64,000 bases of DNA from Kocuria rosea (GCF_006094695.1 NZ_CP035103.1:372001-436000); one strand, 5' to 3'; shown: positions 1 through 8,453, counted from the stretch's first letter. Notes: generated from the sequence alone by a model not told the origin. Numbers and translations are program-made.

Positions 1-916
1 GTTGCTGGACGGTGACCTCGGCGGTGAAGTCCACCGGAGTCCCGTACTGACTGGGAACGGCGGTGTCGCGGTAAAACTCGACCTCGAAGTTCTCCAGGGT
101 GAGGGAGAACGGCTCCAGCTGGTCGGCGTCGAAGTTGGTGCCCGGGATGAACGCGTCGTAGTTGATCAACGAGTTGGCGAACGAATCGCCCTCCACGAGG
201 ATCTTCTGGCCCTTGAAGCCGAACAGGGACCCCACGGCCACGGAGACCAGCACGCCCAGCAGCGCCAGGTGGAAGACGACGTTGCCGACCTCCTTCCACA
301 TTCCCCGCTCGGCGGCCACCGACGGCGCCGGTCCTCCTGTGTCGCGCACGGCCACCCGGTAGCCGCGCTTGCCCAGCAGGCGGGCGGCCTGGGCCACGAC
401 CTCGTCCGGGGCCGGGGCGTCCGCGGGCCCACCGAGGACCAGGCGGCGGTGCTCGGGCAGCCGTTCCAGCCGTTTAGGGGTGCGCGGGGGCCGCGCCCGC
501 CAGGCCCGCCAGTGCTTGCCCGCCCGGGGCAGTACGCACCCCACCAAGGAGACAAACAGCAGGATGTAGATCGCGGAGAACCACACGGAGGAGAACACGT
601 CGAAGAACTGCAGCCGGTCCAGCCACGGGCCCAGGGTCGGGTTGGCATCGATGTAGTCGGCCACCGCACCCGTGTCCTGGATCCGCTGCGGGAAGGTCGA
701 GCCGGGCACCGCCGCCACCGCCAGCAACAGCAGCAGGAACAGGGCGGTGTTCATCTTCGTCAGCTGCGCCCACGCCCACCGGGCCATCCCGACCGGCCCC
801 AGCGCCGGCAGCTCGACATCCCTGGGGTTCTTGCCGGGTCCGGTGGGCGAAGAGCCTCGGGGGTCCCTGCCGGGGGTGTCCTCAGGGGTGCTCTGCCTGC
901 TGCTAGTGGTGCTCAT
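1..916 (-). CDS. resB: ResB-family cytochrome c biogenesis protein (partial)
   Basis: System II cytochrome c maturation protein. With ResC/CcsA it handles and ligates haem to apocytochrome c on the outer side of the membrane. The frame shows a Pro/Gly-rich cytosolic start, then hydrophobic segments near residues 52-72 (ALFLLLLLAVAAVPGSTFPQ), 108-128 and about 195-215, followed by an extracytoplasmic stretch containing the ResB-like NYDAFIPGTNFDADQ region. The start is the ATG at 914-916, preceded on the minus strand by an AAAGG ribosome site. The 3' end runs off the window, so about 305 residues of a protein usually over 500 long are visible. It lies 49 bp downstream of the TlpA-like gene and is probably co-transcribed with it. 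The family call is firm; completeness cannot be judged. Confidence 0.88.
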   Translation of the reverse strand, partial: MSTTSSRQSTPEDTPGRDPRGSSPTGPGKNPRDVELPALGPVGMARWAWAQLTKMNTALFLLLLLAVAAVPGSTFPQRIQDTGAVADYIDANPTLGPWLDRLQFFDVFSSVWFSAIYILLFVSLVGCVLPRAGKHWRAWRARPPRTPKRLERLPEHRRLVLGGPADAPAPDEVVAQAARLLGKRGYRVAVRDTGGPAPSVAAERGMWKEVGNVVFHLALLGVLVSVAVGSLFGFKGQKILVEGDSFANSLINYDAFIPGTNFDADQLEPFSLTLENFEVEFYRDTAVPSQYGTPVDFTAEVTVQQ

Positions 917-965
917 GGTGACCTTTCAGCTCCCTGTGCGGGGACGGCGGAGGGGGTGCCGGAAG

Positions 966-1595
966 TCATGCTGTCTCGGCCACCGTGTCCTCGAGGAGGG
1001 TCTCGAGGATGGACCGGTCTGCGATCCCCAGGATGCGGGCTGCGACCCGGCCTTGGGCGTCGAGCACCAGCGTGGTGGGCACCGCCCGCGGGGGCACATA
1101 GGCGTTCAGGGCCATCACCACCTTCCCGTCCTTGTCTTCGAAGGAGGGGTACGGGATCCCGAAGGTCCGCTCGAAGGCCTCGGCCGTGGCCTGATCATCG
1201 CGCAGGTTTACCCCGTAGAAGGCGATCTGCCCCTCGAACTGCTGGGCGAGTTCGGCGAGGTCCGGGGCCTCCACCCGGCACGGAGGGCAGGCCGCGTACC
1301 AGAAGTTCAGCAGCGCGGGCTTCCCCCGCAAGTCCTCGGCCGAGAGCTCGGTCCCATCGAAAAGGGTGCCGCTGAACTGCACCGGCTCCCCCCGCTGATC
1401 CGGGGCGTACTCCGAGACGGTGCCGTCCCCGGCGATGTAGCCCTTCTCGTCTCCCGTGTTGGCCTGTTGGGCCAGGGGATCTTCCTCCGCACCGCAGCCG
1501 GCCATGACCACCCCGAGGACTCCTGCACCGGCCAAGGAGAGCACACGGCGGCGGGACGGGTGGGTGGGCAGTGAAGAGTTCGAGGGCACGGGCAT
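966..1595 (-). CDS. ResA/TlpA-like thiol-disulfide lipoprotein
   Basis: Membrane-anchored thioredoxin-fold protein expected to reduce apocytochrome c cysteines before haem attachment. The 209-residue product starts with a short basic region, a hydrophobic stretch and a lipobox (VVMAGCG, Cys about 34), so it should be a lipoprotein. The redox active site is WYAACPPC near residues 98-105, and the cis-proline loop is VPTTLV near 167. These features and the position before resB match ResA/CcsX/TlpA proteins. Electrons would come through CcdA, encoded about 1.5 kb upstream on the same strand. The ATG start gives a proper signal peptide. Family certain; ResA function inferred from context. Confidence 0.9.
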   Translation of the reverse strand: MPVPSNSSLPTHPSRRRVLSLAGAGVLGVVMAGCGAEEDPLAQQANTGDEKGYIAGDGTVSEYAPDQRGEPVQFSGTLFDGTELSAEDLRGKPALLNFWYAACPPCRVEAPDLAELAQQFEGQIAFYGVNLRDDQATAEAFERTFGIPYPSFEDKDGKVVMALNAYVPPRAVPTTLVLDAQGRVAARILGIADRSILETLLEDTVAETA

Positions 1596-2048
1596 TTCAC
1601 CTCAGGGTCGAAACGGGCTCGGGGACGGGTAGGGGCTGACCCCGGAAACGATGAACCGGGAAGCCGATAGGCCTCTGAGCGCAACACGGCGGGCCTGTTG
1701 TCGAGGGCCTGGGGCGCACGCCGGCACACTCAGAGATGATCGTTATACGTCGATCATAGCAACGGGAATCACCGTTGCCGTCGGGGCGGCGACCACCGGC
1801 TGCGGGGGCATTGGCTCTCCGGGCAATGGCGATGCGGCCCGAGACGGAGGTGCCGCGGTTAGGGCGGACTCCAGGGAATGACCACGCGCGGTTCTCCTCC
1901 GGCGGACAGCTACGGGGACTCCAGATCGAGGGCGAGACCCACGTGCCCCAGGCCGTTTTCGGCCAGCACGCGGGCCATCAGCTCGGCCTTGGTGGTGGCT
2001 TGCGGCAGCTGCGGATCGGTGATGTGGGTCGGCAACCCTGGCAGGGCC
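1596..2048 (-). other. Spacer with a possible short coding remnant
   Basis: No complete gene is convincing between cysK and the TlpA-like gene. Minus-strand bases about 1910-2045 carry a high-GC3 open stretch ending TKAELMARVLAENGLG...DLESP before a stop. It looks like the tail of a protein, but I do not recognise the family. The only other structure seen is the inverted repeat at 1737-1756. Confidence 0.3.
1737..1756 (-). promoter_or_regulatory. Inverted repeat, possible operator of the tlpA-resB genes
   Basis: TGATCG and CGATCA arms are separated by 8 bp in a locally AT-rich patch. On the minus strand a TATGAT hexamer overlaps one arm, as expected for a -10 box about 150 bp upstream of the TlpA-like start. 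This could be a regulated promoter for the tlpA-resB unit. It is inferred from sequence only; no cognate regulator is identified. Confidence 0.3.
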
Positions 2049-2984
2049 TCAGCCGCGGATGTCCTCGTAGAGCAGGGTGGAGATGTAGCGCTCCCCGTAG
2101 TCGCACACAACCGCCACGATCAACTTGTCGCGGTTCTCCTCCTTGGCGGCATCCTGCAGGGCGGCCCACACGATGGCGCCCGAGGAGATCCCGCCGAGGA
2201 TGCCCTCCTTGGTGCCCAGCTCCCGGGCGACCCGCACGGAGTCCTCGACGCTCACGTCGTAGACGTCGTCGTAGATGTCCCGGTCGAGGTTGTCGGGGAC
2301 GAAGTTCGCCCCGAGGCCCTGGATCTTGTGCGGGCCGGCCTTGCCCTCGGTGAGCAGGGGTGAGTCGGCCGGCTCGACGACGACCAGGCGGATGTCCGGC
2401 TTCTGCTCGCGCAGGTAGCGGCCCGCGCCGGTGATGGTGCCGCCGGTGCCCACGCCGGAGACGAAGACGTCGACCTGGCCGTCGGTGTCCTCCCAGATCT
2501 CGGGGCCCGTGGTCCGGTAGTGGATCGCGGGGTTGGCCTCGTTGGCGAACTGGCTGGCGAGGACGGCGTTGTCACTGGAGCCGACGATCTCCTGCGCCTT
2601 CTCGACCGCTCCGCGCATCCCCTCGGCACCGGGGGTCAGGACGATCTCGGCGCCGTAGGCGCGGAGCATGACCCGCCGCTCGGTGGACATGGTCTCGGGC
2701 ATGGTGAGGATCACCTTGTAGCCGCGGGCGGCGCCGACCAGGGCCAGGGCGATGCCGGTGTTGCCGGAGGTGCCCTCGACGATCGTGCCGCCGGGCTTGA
2801 GCTTCCCGGAGTTCTCGGCGGCGTCGACGATGGAGACCCCGATGCGGTCCTTGACGGAGTTCGCCGGGTTGTAGAACTCCAGCTTCACGGCGACGTTGCC
2901 GGGCAGGCCCTCGTCGAGCCGGTTGAGGTGGACGAGCGGGGTGCTGCCCACGATCTCGGTGACGTCGTGGTAGATCTTCGCCAT
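2049..2984 (-). CDS. cysK: Cysteine synthase A (O-acetylserine sulfhydrylase)
   Basis: PLP enzyme converting O-acetyl-L-serine and sulfide to L-cysteine. The 311-residue protein has the usual family length. The PLP lysine is in NSVKDR near residue 45, the asparagine loop is EGTSGNTG near 71-78, the phosphate loop is GVGTGGTITG near 176-185, and the C-terminal GGISSGA segment is present. ATG start with purine-rich sequence just upstream. It lies between ccdA and the tlpA-resB genes on the same strand, an unusual place; cysE, its normal partner, is at 36.46 kb. Local cysteine supply next to thiol-redox and metal-stress genes is a plausible but unproven rationale. Confidence 0.96.
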   Translation of the reverse strand: MAKIYHDVTEIVGSTPLVHLNRLDEGLPGNVAVKLEFYNPANSVKDRIGVSIVDAAENSGKLKPGGTIVEGTSGNTGIALALVGAARGYKVILTMPETMSTERRVMLRAYGAEIVLTPGAEGMRGAVEKAQEIVGSSDNAVLASQFANEANPAIHYRTTGPEIWEDTDGQVDVFVSGVGTGGTITGAGRYLREQKPDIRLVVVEPADSPLLTEGKAGPHKIQGLGANFVPDNLDRDIYDDVYDVSVEDSVRVARELGTKEGILGGISSGAIVWAALQDAAKEENRDKLIVAVVCDYGERYISTLLYEDIRG

Positions 2985-3065
2985 GGTGTGCTCCTGGGTG
3001 GTGGTGTGGTGAATCGGTGGGTGTTGGGATTCGGTGCGTCACAAGCCGGGGATGTTCTCCCGGGC

Positions 3066-3821
3066 TCAGACAGGAGTGATGAAGGTGCCGGCGAGGCTTT
3101 GGAGCTGATAGATCCACTGCATCCAGATCCCGGTCACCATCAGCAGCCCCACGGCGATCAGTACGGAGCCGCCGGCGATGTTGAAGGTGCGGATGTTGCG
3201 GCGGATGTAGCTCAGGGTCGTGGTGACCCAGTTGAGCCCGGCCGCGACCAGGACGAAAGGAAGGCCCAGGCCCAGGCAGTAGGTGAAGCCCAGCAGGGCT
3301 CCGCGCCAGGCCCCGCCGGTGGTGGTGCTCAGCGCCAGCACCGCACTCAGGGTCGGGCCCATGCAGGGGGTCCAACCCAGGCCGAAGACCACCCCGAGCA
3401 GCGGGGCGCCGGCGATGCCGGTGCGGGGTTGGAAGGACAGCTTCTTGGTCTGCTGCAGGAAGGGGAACTTCCCGACCAGCACCAGGCCCATGAGCGCCAC
3501 GAACACCCCCAACACCCGCATCAGCGGATCCTGCCACCGCACCAACCAGCCCCCGATGGCGCCGAAGGCCGCCCCGTAGACAGTGAACACGGCCGCGAAA
3601 CCCAGGATGAACAGCCCCACCCCGGCCAGCACCCGCCGCCGGTTGTCGGCCCGGGTCGGATCGGTCAGCCCGGAGACGTAGCCGAGGTAGCCGGGCACCA
3701 ACGGCAGGATGCACGGGGAGATGAAAGAGACGATCCCGGCGATCACCGCCAAGGGCACGGCGATGAGCAGGGCCCCGGAGTTCACCGTCTCGGCGAAGTA
3801 GCCGCCAATCGTCATCACCAT
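3066..3821 (-). CDS. ccdA: CcdA-type cytochrome c biogenesis membrane protein
   Basis: Polytopic membrane protein carrying reducing equivalents from cytoplasmic thioredoxin to ResA-like proteins. The 251-residue product has about six hydrophobic segments. It contains the two expected redox cysteines in proline-flanked motifs, [13 protein letters not shown] near residues 34-46 and GWTPCMGP near 150-157, diagnostic of the CcdA/DsbD-beta family. It sits upstream of cysK and the tlpA-resB genes on the same strand, matching a System II maturation locus with one foreign-looking gene inside. Start at the ATG coded MVMTIGG; the second methionine is an alternative. Confidence 0.93.
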   Translation of the reverse strand: MVMTIGGYFAETVNSGALLIAVPLAVIAGIVSFISPCILPLVPGYLGYVSGLTDPTRADNRRRVLAGVGLFILGFAAVFTVYGAAFGAIGGWLVRWQDPLMRVLGVFVALMGLVLVGKFPFLQQTKKLSFQPRTGIAGAPLLGVVFGLGWTPCMGPTLSAVLALSTTTGGAWRGALLGFTYCLGLGLPFVLVAAGLNWVTTTLSYIRRNIRTFNIAGGSVLIAVGLLMVTGIWMQWIYQLQSLAGTFITPV

Positions 3822-3884
3822 CTCCTCGGGCCAGGGGGCGCCCTGAGACTACCGCACATGACCACTGTCAGCCCAAAACACGGT

Positions 3885-3896
3885 TATCATCGGTCC
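3885..3896 (+). promoter_or_regulatory. -10 box placed for a leaderless cmtR-cadA-lspA transcript
   Basis: TATCAT at 3885-3890 is followed by exactly 6 bp and then the regulator ATG at 3897. No Shine-Dalgarno sequence is visible before the ATG. This geometry puts transcription start on or next to the A of ATG, the pattern of leaderless actinobacterial mRNAs. The second ArsR gene has the same arrangement at 7081-7092. An operator probably overlaps it. Start site inferred, not measured. Confidence 0.5.
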
Positions 3897-4283
3897 ATGA
3901 CGATTTCAGAGTATGTTCCGGATGCCCCTTGTGAGGTGTTGGATCCGGCGGCGGCGTTGTTCCACTCCCTCAGTGACCCGACCCGGCTGGCGATTGTGCA
4001 GCGCTTGGCTTCCGGGGAGGTGCGGGTGCGTGATCTCACCAGCGAGCTGGGGCTGGCCCAGTCGACCGTGTCCGGCCATGTGGCGTGCTTGCGTGGTTGC
4101 GGGCTGGTGCAGGGTCGGGCGCAGGGGCGCAGCGTGTACTACTCGCTGACCCGCCCGGAGCTGATGGACGTGCTGGCCGCCACTGAGGTGCTGCTGGCGG
4201 CCACCGGCAACGCCGTGAGTCTGTGCCCGAACTACGGGCTGGATGCCCGTGACACCCCCCAGATTCAGGAGATCACCCGATGA
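3897..4283 (+). CDS. CmtR-type ArsR/SmtB metal sensor repressor
   Basis: Winged-helix repressor that should leave its operator when Cd(II) or Pb(II) binds. The 128-residue protein has the ArsR core (HSLSDPTRLAIVQRL, then SELGLAQSTVSGHVACLRGCGLV). Three cysteines match the known CmtR ligands in arrangement: C64 and C68 in the recognition helix (CLRGC) and C110 near the C-terminus (SLCPNYG). The start at 3897 is set by the -10 box 6 bp upstream; longer in-frame extensions run into the divergent ccdA promoter. Its stop overlaps the next ATG (ATGA), so it is translationally coupled to the P-type ATPase. Cd/Pb specificity is inferred from ligand geometry. Confidence 0.93.
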   Translation: MTISEYVPDAPCEVLDPAAALFHSLSDPTRLAIVQRLASGEVRVRDLTSELGLAQSTVSGHVACLRGCGLVQGRAQGRSVYYSLTRPELMDVLAATEVLLAATGNAVSLCPNYGLDARDTPQIQEITR

Positions 4284-6229
4284 GCGATGCCTGCGGATGC
4301 AGCGACGAGAAGAACGAAACCGGTGAGGCCGGGGAGGAGGCCGAGGGCTTCTGGCAGGTGCGCGAGGTCCGGTTCGCCGCCGCGGCCGGGGTGCTGCTGC
4401 TGGCCGGCTGGATCCTGTCGCTGGCCGGGGTTCCTCTGTGGGTGGCGCTGAGCCTGGAGACGGGCGCGCTGCTGGCGGCCGGATGGACGTTCGTGCCCTC
4501 CACGCTGCGCCGGCTGGCCCGGGGCAAGATCGGGGTCGGGACCCTGATGACCATCGCCGCCGTCGGAGCGGTCGCCCTGGGGCAGATCGAGGAAGCGGCG
4601 ATGCTGGCCTTCCTCTACGCCATCGCCGAGGCCCTGGAGGAGTACTCGGTGGCGCGCACCCGGCGCGGGCTGCGCGCGCTGCTGGAGCTGGTCCCGGATC
4701 AGGCCACGGTGCTCCGGGCCGGGGTGCAGGTCACCGTGCCCCCGGCTGAGCTGGTACTGGGGGACCGGATGGTGGTGCGGCCCGGGGAGCGGGTGGCCAC
4801 CGATGGGCGGATCCTCACCGGGCGCACCTCCCTGGACACTTCGGCGCTGACCGGGGAGTCCGTGCCCGTGGAGGCCGGCCCCGGCGCGGAGGTCTACGCC
4901 GGGTCCATCAACGGCACCGGCCCGCTGGAGGTGGAAGTCACCAGCACCGCCGAGGACAATTCCTTGGCGAAGATCGTGCACATCGTCGAGACCGAGCAGT
5001 CCCGCAAAGGCCCCGGCCAGCGACTGGCCGATGCGATCGCCAAACGCCTGGTGCCGGGCATCCTCATCGTCGCCGCCCTGATCATCGCCTACGGGTTCAT
5101 CGTGGGGGAGCCGGTCCTGTGGTTCGAACGCGCCCTGGTCGTGCTGGTCGCCGCTTCCCCGTGCGCCCTGGCGATCTCGGTGCCCGTCACCGTGGTGGCC
5201 TCGGTCGGAGCCGCCAGCCGCATCGGGGTGCTGATCAAGGGCGGGGCCGCGGTGGAGACCCTGGGCAAGATCGGCACCATCGCCTTGGACAAGACCGGCA
5301 CCCTCACCCGCAACGCCCCGGCCGTCATCGAGGTCGCCACCGCTGGCGGGGTGGACCGGCAGCAGGTGCTGGGGCTGGCCGCCGGGTTGGAGGCCCGCAG
5401 CGAACACCCCCTGGCCCGGGCCATCCTCGCCGCCACACCTGAGCGGGCCGAGGTGACCCAGGTGGACACCGTGCCCGGGGCCGGGCTCTACGGCACCCTG
5501 GACGGCGCCCGCCTGCGCCTGGGCCGGCCCGGGTGGATCGACCCGGGGCCCCTGGCCGCCGAGATCGAGCGGATGCAGCGCTCCGGGGCCACCGCCGTGC
5601 TCATCGAGCAGGACGGGAAGGTTCTTGGGGCGATCGCGGTGCGCGATGAGCTGCGCCCGGAGGCCCGGGAGGTGATCACCCGGCTCAACCGCGCCGGGTA
5701 CACCACCGCGATGCTCACCGGGGACAACACTCTCACCGCCCATGCCCTGGCCGCAGCCGCCGGGATCACCCAGGTCCACGCCGACCTGCGCCCGGAGGAC
5801 AAAGCCGAGATCATCCGCACCCTCAAGGCGCAGCGCCCCACGGCGATGGTCGGTGACGGCGTCAACGACGCCCCCGCCCTGGCCACCGCCGACATCGGCA
5901 TCGCCATGGGCGCAATGGGCACCGACGTGGCCATCGAGACCGCCGACATCGCCTTGATGGGCGAGGACCTCCACCACCTGCCCCAAGCCCTCGAGCACGC
6001 CCGGCGGACCCGCTCGATCATGCTGCAGAATGTCGGGGTGTCCCTGGCGCTGATCGCGGTGCTGATCCCCCTGGCCCTGTTCGGGATCCTCGGGTTGGCC
6101 GCGGTGGTGCTGGTACACGAGGTGGCCGAAATCCTGATCATCGCCAACGGGGTACGCGCCGGGCGGATCTCCCGCCGCACCCAGCTGCCCACCGCCCAGC
6201 CCGCACCGGCTCTGGAACCGGCCGCATGA
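4280..6229 (+). CDS. P1B-type heavy-metal ATPase (SPC/HE type), Cd/Pb/Zn/Co exporter
   Basis: ATP-driven metal efflux pump of 649 residues in the cytoplasmic membrane. Key motifs: actuator LTGESVP, membrane metal site S293-P294-C295, phosphorylated D337 in DKTGT, SEHPLARAI, GDGVNDAP near 524, and a late-helix H613-E614 pair. SPC plus HE is the P1B-4 signature (CtpD/CoaT/CzcP relatives) rather than the CPC of classical CadA/ZntA. There is no N-terminal HMA domain, only a short CGC motif near residue 5 that may bind metal. It overlaps both the upstream sensor and downstream lspA by 4 bp. Mycobacterial CmtR likewise controls a nearby CtpG ATPase. Exact metal range cannot be read from sequence. 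Confidence 0.93.
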   Translation: MSDACGCSDEKNETGEAGEEAEGFWQVREVRFAAAAGVLLLAGWILSLAGVPLWVALSLETGALLAAGWTFVPSTLRRLARGKIGVGTLMTIAAVGAVALGQIEEAAMLAFLYAIAEALEEYSVARTRRGLRALLELVPDQATVLRAGVQVTVPPAELVLGDRMVVRPGERVATDGRILTGRTSLDTSALTGESVPVEAGPGAEVYAGSINGTGPLEVEVTSTAEDNSLAKIVHIVETEQSRKGPGQRLADAIAKRLVPGILIVAALIIAYGFIVGEPVLWFERALVVLVAASPCALAISVPVTVVASVGAASRIGVLIKGGAAVETLGKIGTIALDKTGTLTRNAPAVIEVATAGGVDRQQVLGLAAGLEARSEHPLARAILAATPERAEVTQVDTVPGAGLYGTLDGARLRLGRPGWIDPGPLAAEIERMQRSGATAVLIEQDGKVLGAIAVRDELRPEAREVITRLNRAGYTTAMLTGDNTLTAHALAAAAGITQVHADLRPEDKAEIIRTLKAQRPTAMVGDGVNDAPALATADIGIAMGAMGTDVAIETADIALMGEDLHHLPQALEHARRTRSIMLQNVGVSLALIAVLIPLALFGILGLAAVVLVHEVAEILIIANGVRAGRISRRTQLPTAQPAPALEPAA

Positions 6230-6741
6230 GCGCCCCCGTCGCCGGGCAGGTCGGCCCTTCGTCCCGATCTGCTCGCCGGTCCCGGACCCTCTTGCTGGCC
6301 GGGGCAGCGGCGCTGGCCACCGTCGATCTGATTCTCAAAGCCGTGACCTCAGCCCGTCTCACCGACGGGACCACGGTAGATCTGGGGCCGCTCACGCTGC
6401 AGCTGCACCACAACACCGGGGTGGCCTTCAGCCTCGGGGCGGCCCTGCCCTCCTGGGTCATCATCGCCGCGACCGGGGCGATCATCGCCGGGCTGATCTG
6501 GTATTTGCTCGTTGCGGCACCCACCCTGACCGGGCTGGCCCGTACCGGAGCGACCCTGATGCTCGGGGGCGCTATCGGAAACTTCCTGGACCGCCTCGAC
6601 GGGGGAGGGGTGGTGGACTACCTGCACACCGGGTGGTTCCCCACCTTCAATCTCGCCGATGTCTTCGTCACCACCGGGGTCGGCCTCTTGATCCTGGGTA
6701 CGCTGCTGGCTCCGCGCCCCCAGGACATCTCCGCCGAATAG
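6226..6741 (+). CDS. lspA: LspA-like signal peptidase II linked to metal resistance
   Basis: Aspartic membrane protease of the lipoprotein signal peptidase family, 171 residues. Conserved blocks are NTGVAFSLG near residue 64, GAIGNFLDRLDGGGVVDY near 113 with the first catalytic Asp in NFLDR, and FNLADVF near 144 with the second. Hydrophobic segments flank them. It overlaps the ATPase stop (ATGA), so the sensor, pump and peptidase form one tight operon. A similar lspA-type gene (pbrC or fused pbrBC) accompanies Pb(II) pumps in other bacteria, which hints at lead resistance here. A housekeeping lspA should exist elsewhere in the genome; this copy is probably an accessory paralogue. Confidence 0.92.
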   Translation: MSAPVAGQVGPSSRSARRSRTLLLAGAAALATVDLILKAVTSARLTDGTTVDLGPLTLQLHHNTGVAFSLGAALPSWVIIAATGAIIAGLIWYLLVAAPTLTGLARTGATLMLGGAIGNFLDRLDGGGVVDYLHTGWFPTFNLADVFVTTGVGLLILGTLLAPRPQDISAE

Positions 6742-6766
6742 CCCCCACCTGCTCATCGCGTAACGT

Positions 6767-6797
6767 CAGGGCCGCCGAGACCTCCTCGGCGGCCCTG
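6767..6797 (+). terminator. Hairpin terminator after lspA
   Basis: A perfect 13-bp GC-rich stem (CAGGGCCGCCGAG and its complement) with a 5-nt loop begins 25 bp after the lspA stop. There is no U-tract, common for high-GC terminators. It would end the metal-sensor/ATPase/lspA transcript. Confidence 0.65.
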
Positions 6798-7080
6798 GCC
6801 CAGGCCACCACGGGTCCCGCCCCGGGCCTTTACTCGTCACGCCCATGCCCGCCGCTCTTTGGCCACAGCCACCGCAGGCGAGGCCCCCGGGCCGCCCGTC
6901 GCACCGAGCCGATGACTATCTCAGACCCCTGCACGGCGGCCACAACAGCTTCTCTGCCGGGTAGGCTCGGGTCGAGGCAGTCTCCAGCCCGAGACCCACC
7001 ACTCCCTGGACAAAAGGCCCTGCACCGTCCCTTGCGGGCAACGTCAGATCCACCCCGTCCAATCAATCGGACTTAGGCGA
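6798..7080. other. Non-coding spacer, nothing recognised
   Basis: Between the lspA terminator and the second ArsR promoter I see no coherent reading frame with good codon use and no RNA gene. Short open stretches on both strands lack ribosome sites and family resemblance. Confidence 0.4.
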
Positions 7081-7092
7081 TAGGATCGGGTC
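7081..7092 (+). promoter_or_regulatory. -10 box for a leaderless arsR transcript
   Basis: TAGGAT at 7081-7086 is followed by 6 bp and then the ATG of the second ArsR-type regulator. This is the same spacing as at 3885-3896, again with no ribosome site in the gap, so the two sensors probably share the same leaderless design. Confidence 0.45.
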
Positions 7093-7440
7093 ATGACGAA
7101 CACTAGTTGTACGACCGGCCTGGCCCCGGCCGTGGCCCTATTCCACTCCCTGTCCGATCCCACTCGCCTGGCCATCGTGGGGCGCCTGGCCGGCGGTGAA
7201 GCCCGAGTGCGGGACCTGGTGGAGGAAACGGGCCTGGCTCAATCCACCGTCTCGGCCCATGTGGCCTGCCTGCGCGAGTGCGGGCTGGTGGCCGGACGCA
7301 CCGAGGGGCGGCAGATCTTCTACGCTCTGACCCGCCCGGAGCTGATGGATGTGCTCGCCGCCGCCGAGACCCTGCTGGCAGCCACCGGTTCCCAGGTCGC
7401 GCTGTGTCCCGCCTACGGCACCTCCACCCAAGAACACTGA
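7093..7440 (+). CDS. Second CmtR-type ArsR metal sensor
   Basis: A 115-residue winged-helix metalloregulator, clearly a paralogue of the 3897-4283 product (shared FHSLSDPTRLAIV, GLAQSTVS and LTRPELMDVLAA blocks). The CmtR-style ligands are kept: C59 and C63 in CLREC, and C105 in ALCPAYG. It should sense Cd(II)/Pb(II)-like ions and repress itself and the downstream CadD-type transporter, 237 bp further on. Two sensors with separate exporters suggest either duplication for graded response or arrival as separate cassettes. Confidence 0.92.
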   Translation: MTNTSCTTGLAPAVALFHSLSDPTRLAIVGRLAGGEARVRDLVEETGLAQSTVSAHVACLRECGLVAGRTEGRQIFYALTRPELMDVLAAAETLLAATGSQVALCPAYGTSTQEH

Positions 7441-7677
7441 CAAATACATCACCCTCACCGGGCCCGGCCACGCCCTGAGGGTGAAAGCGGGTGCTGGTGC
7501 GCCTTCGGGTGCCCATGACGGGCGCCGCGGCCCATACCCGGTGACAGTGCCCCGGTGATGGTGCCCGGGGCATCGGCTCCCGGCAGCCTTCCCCTGCCTG
7601 CTGCGCTCGGCCGCCCGACCCAGCGCAGCACGCCAGGTCCCGGTCGGCGGTTCTCCCCACTGAAGAAAAGAGAGGTT

Positions 7678-8283
7678 ATGGAACTCATCTCCCCCGTGCT
7701 GCAGGCGATCGGCCTGTTCGCGGCCACCAACATCGACGACATCATCGTGCTCTCCCTGTTCTTCGCCCGCGGAGCCGGGGCCCGTGGCACCACCGCCAAA
7801 ATCGGGATCGGCCAGTACGTGGGCTTCGGCGGCATCCTGGTCGCCTCCGTGCTGGTGACCCTGGGCGCCAGCACCTTCCTGCCGCCCGAGGCCATTCCCT
7901 ACTTCGGCCTCATCCCCCTGATCCTCGGCCTCATCGCGGCCTGGAAGGTCTGGCGCAGCGACGAGGACGACGACGATGACGAGGGGAAGGTCGCCGGCAA
8001 ACAGGTCAGCATCTGGACCGTCGCCGCAGTCACCTTCGCCAACGGCGGGGACAACATCGGGGTCTATGTGCCCGTATTCGTCACCGTGGGCCCCACCGCG
8101 ATGGTGGCCTACTGCATCGCCTTTTTGGCCATGGTCGCGGTGCTGGTGGCTATCGCCAAGTACGTGGCCACCCGCAAACCCATCGCCGAAGTCCTGGAAC
8201 GATGGGAACACATCCTGTTCCCGATCGTGCTGATCGGCCTGGGCGTGGTCATCCTTCTCGAAGGCGGCGCCTTCGGCCTCTAA
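7678..8283 (+). CDS. cadD: CadD-family cadmium resistance transporter
   Basis: Integral membrane protein of 201 residues matching the CadD family (LysE-like fold), linked to cadmium tolerance in Gram-positives. Visible features are the N-terminal NIDDIIVLSLFF helix, an acidic cytoplasmic loop (DEDDDDDEGK near 100-109) that could bind divalent metal, a repeat-like FANGGDNIGVYVPVF segment, and a final hydrophobic helix. The ATG at 7678 is supported by AAAGAGAGG just upstream; a longer in-frame extension has no support. The 237-bp leader after arsR holds an imperfect stem but no riboswitch I recognise. CadD can act by export or sequestration. Confidence 0.88.
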   Translation: MELISPVLQAIGLFAATNIDDIIVLSLFFARGAGARGTTAKIGIGQYVGFGGILVASVLVTLGASTFLPPEAIPYFGLIPLILGLIAAWKVWRSDEDDDDDEGKVAGKQVSIWTVAAVTFANGGDNIGVYVPVFVTVGPTAMVAYCIAFLAMVAVLVAIAKYVATRKPIAEVLERWEHILFPIVLIGLGVVILLEGGAFGL

Positions 8284-8453
8284 CCCATCCGCCTGCTGAG
8301 CTCAGCCCTACGACGGGACCCCGGCTCCCTCGGGCCCGCCCCCGGGCGGTGTGAATGGCCAGGTCGCCCCCATCCTTTGCCTAAACGGTTCACTACCGTC
8401 GATCGTGGAACTAGGCTCGGCGCACACGATGCGTACGCCGAAAGGTGGAAACC

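Noticed and set aside
2..1375. Long plus-strand open frame of 457 codons
   Set aside because: It lies antisense to resB and the TlpA-like lipoprotein, both of which have clear motifs. The product is Arg/Gly/Pro-rich with no domain, a typical high-GC shadow frame.
7441..7677. Possible riboswitch in the cadD leader
   Set aside because: There is an imperfect stem and repeated GTGCCC pieces, but no match to the yybP-ykoY manganese or other metal riboswitch cores that I could see.
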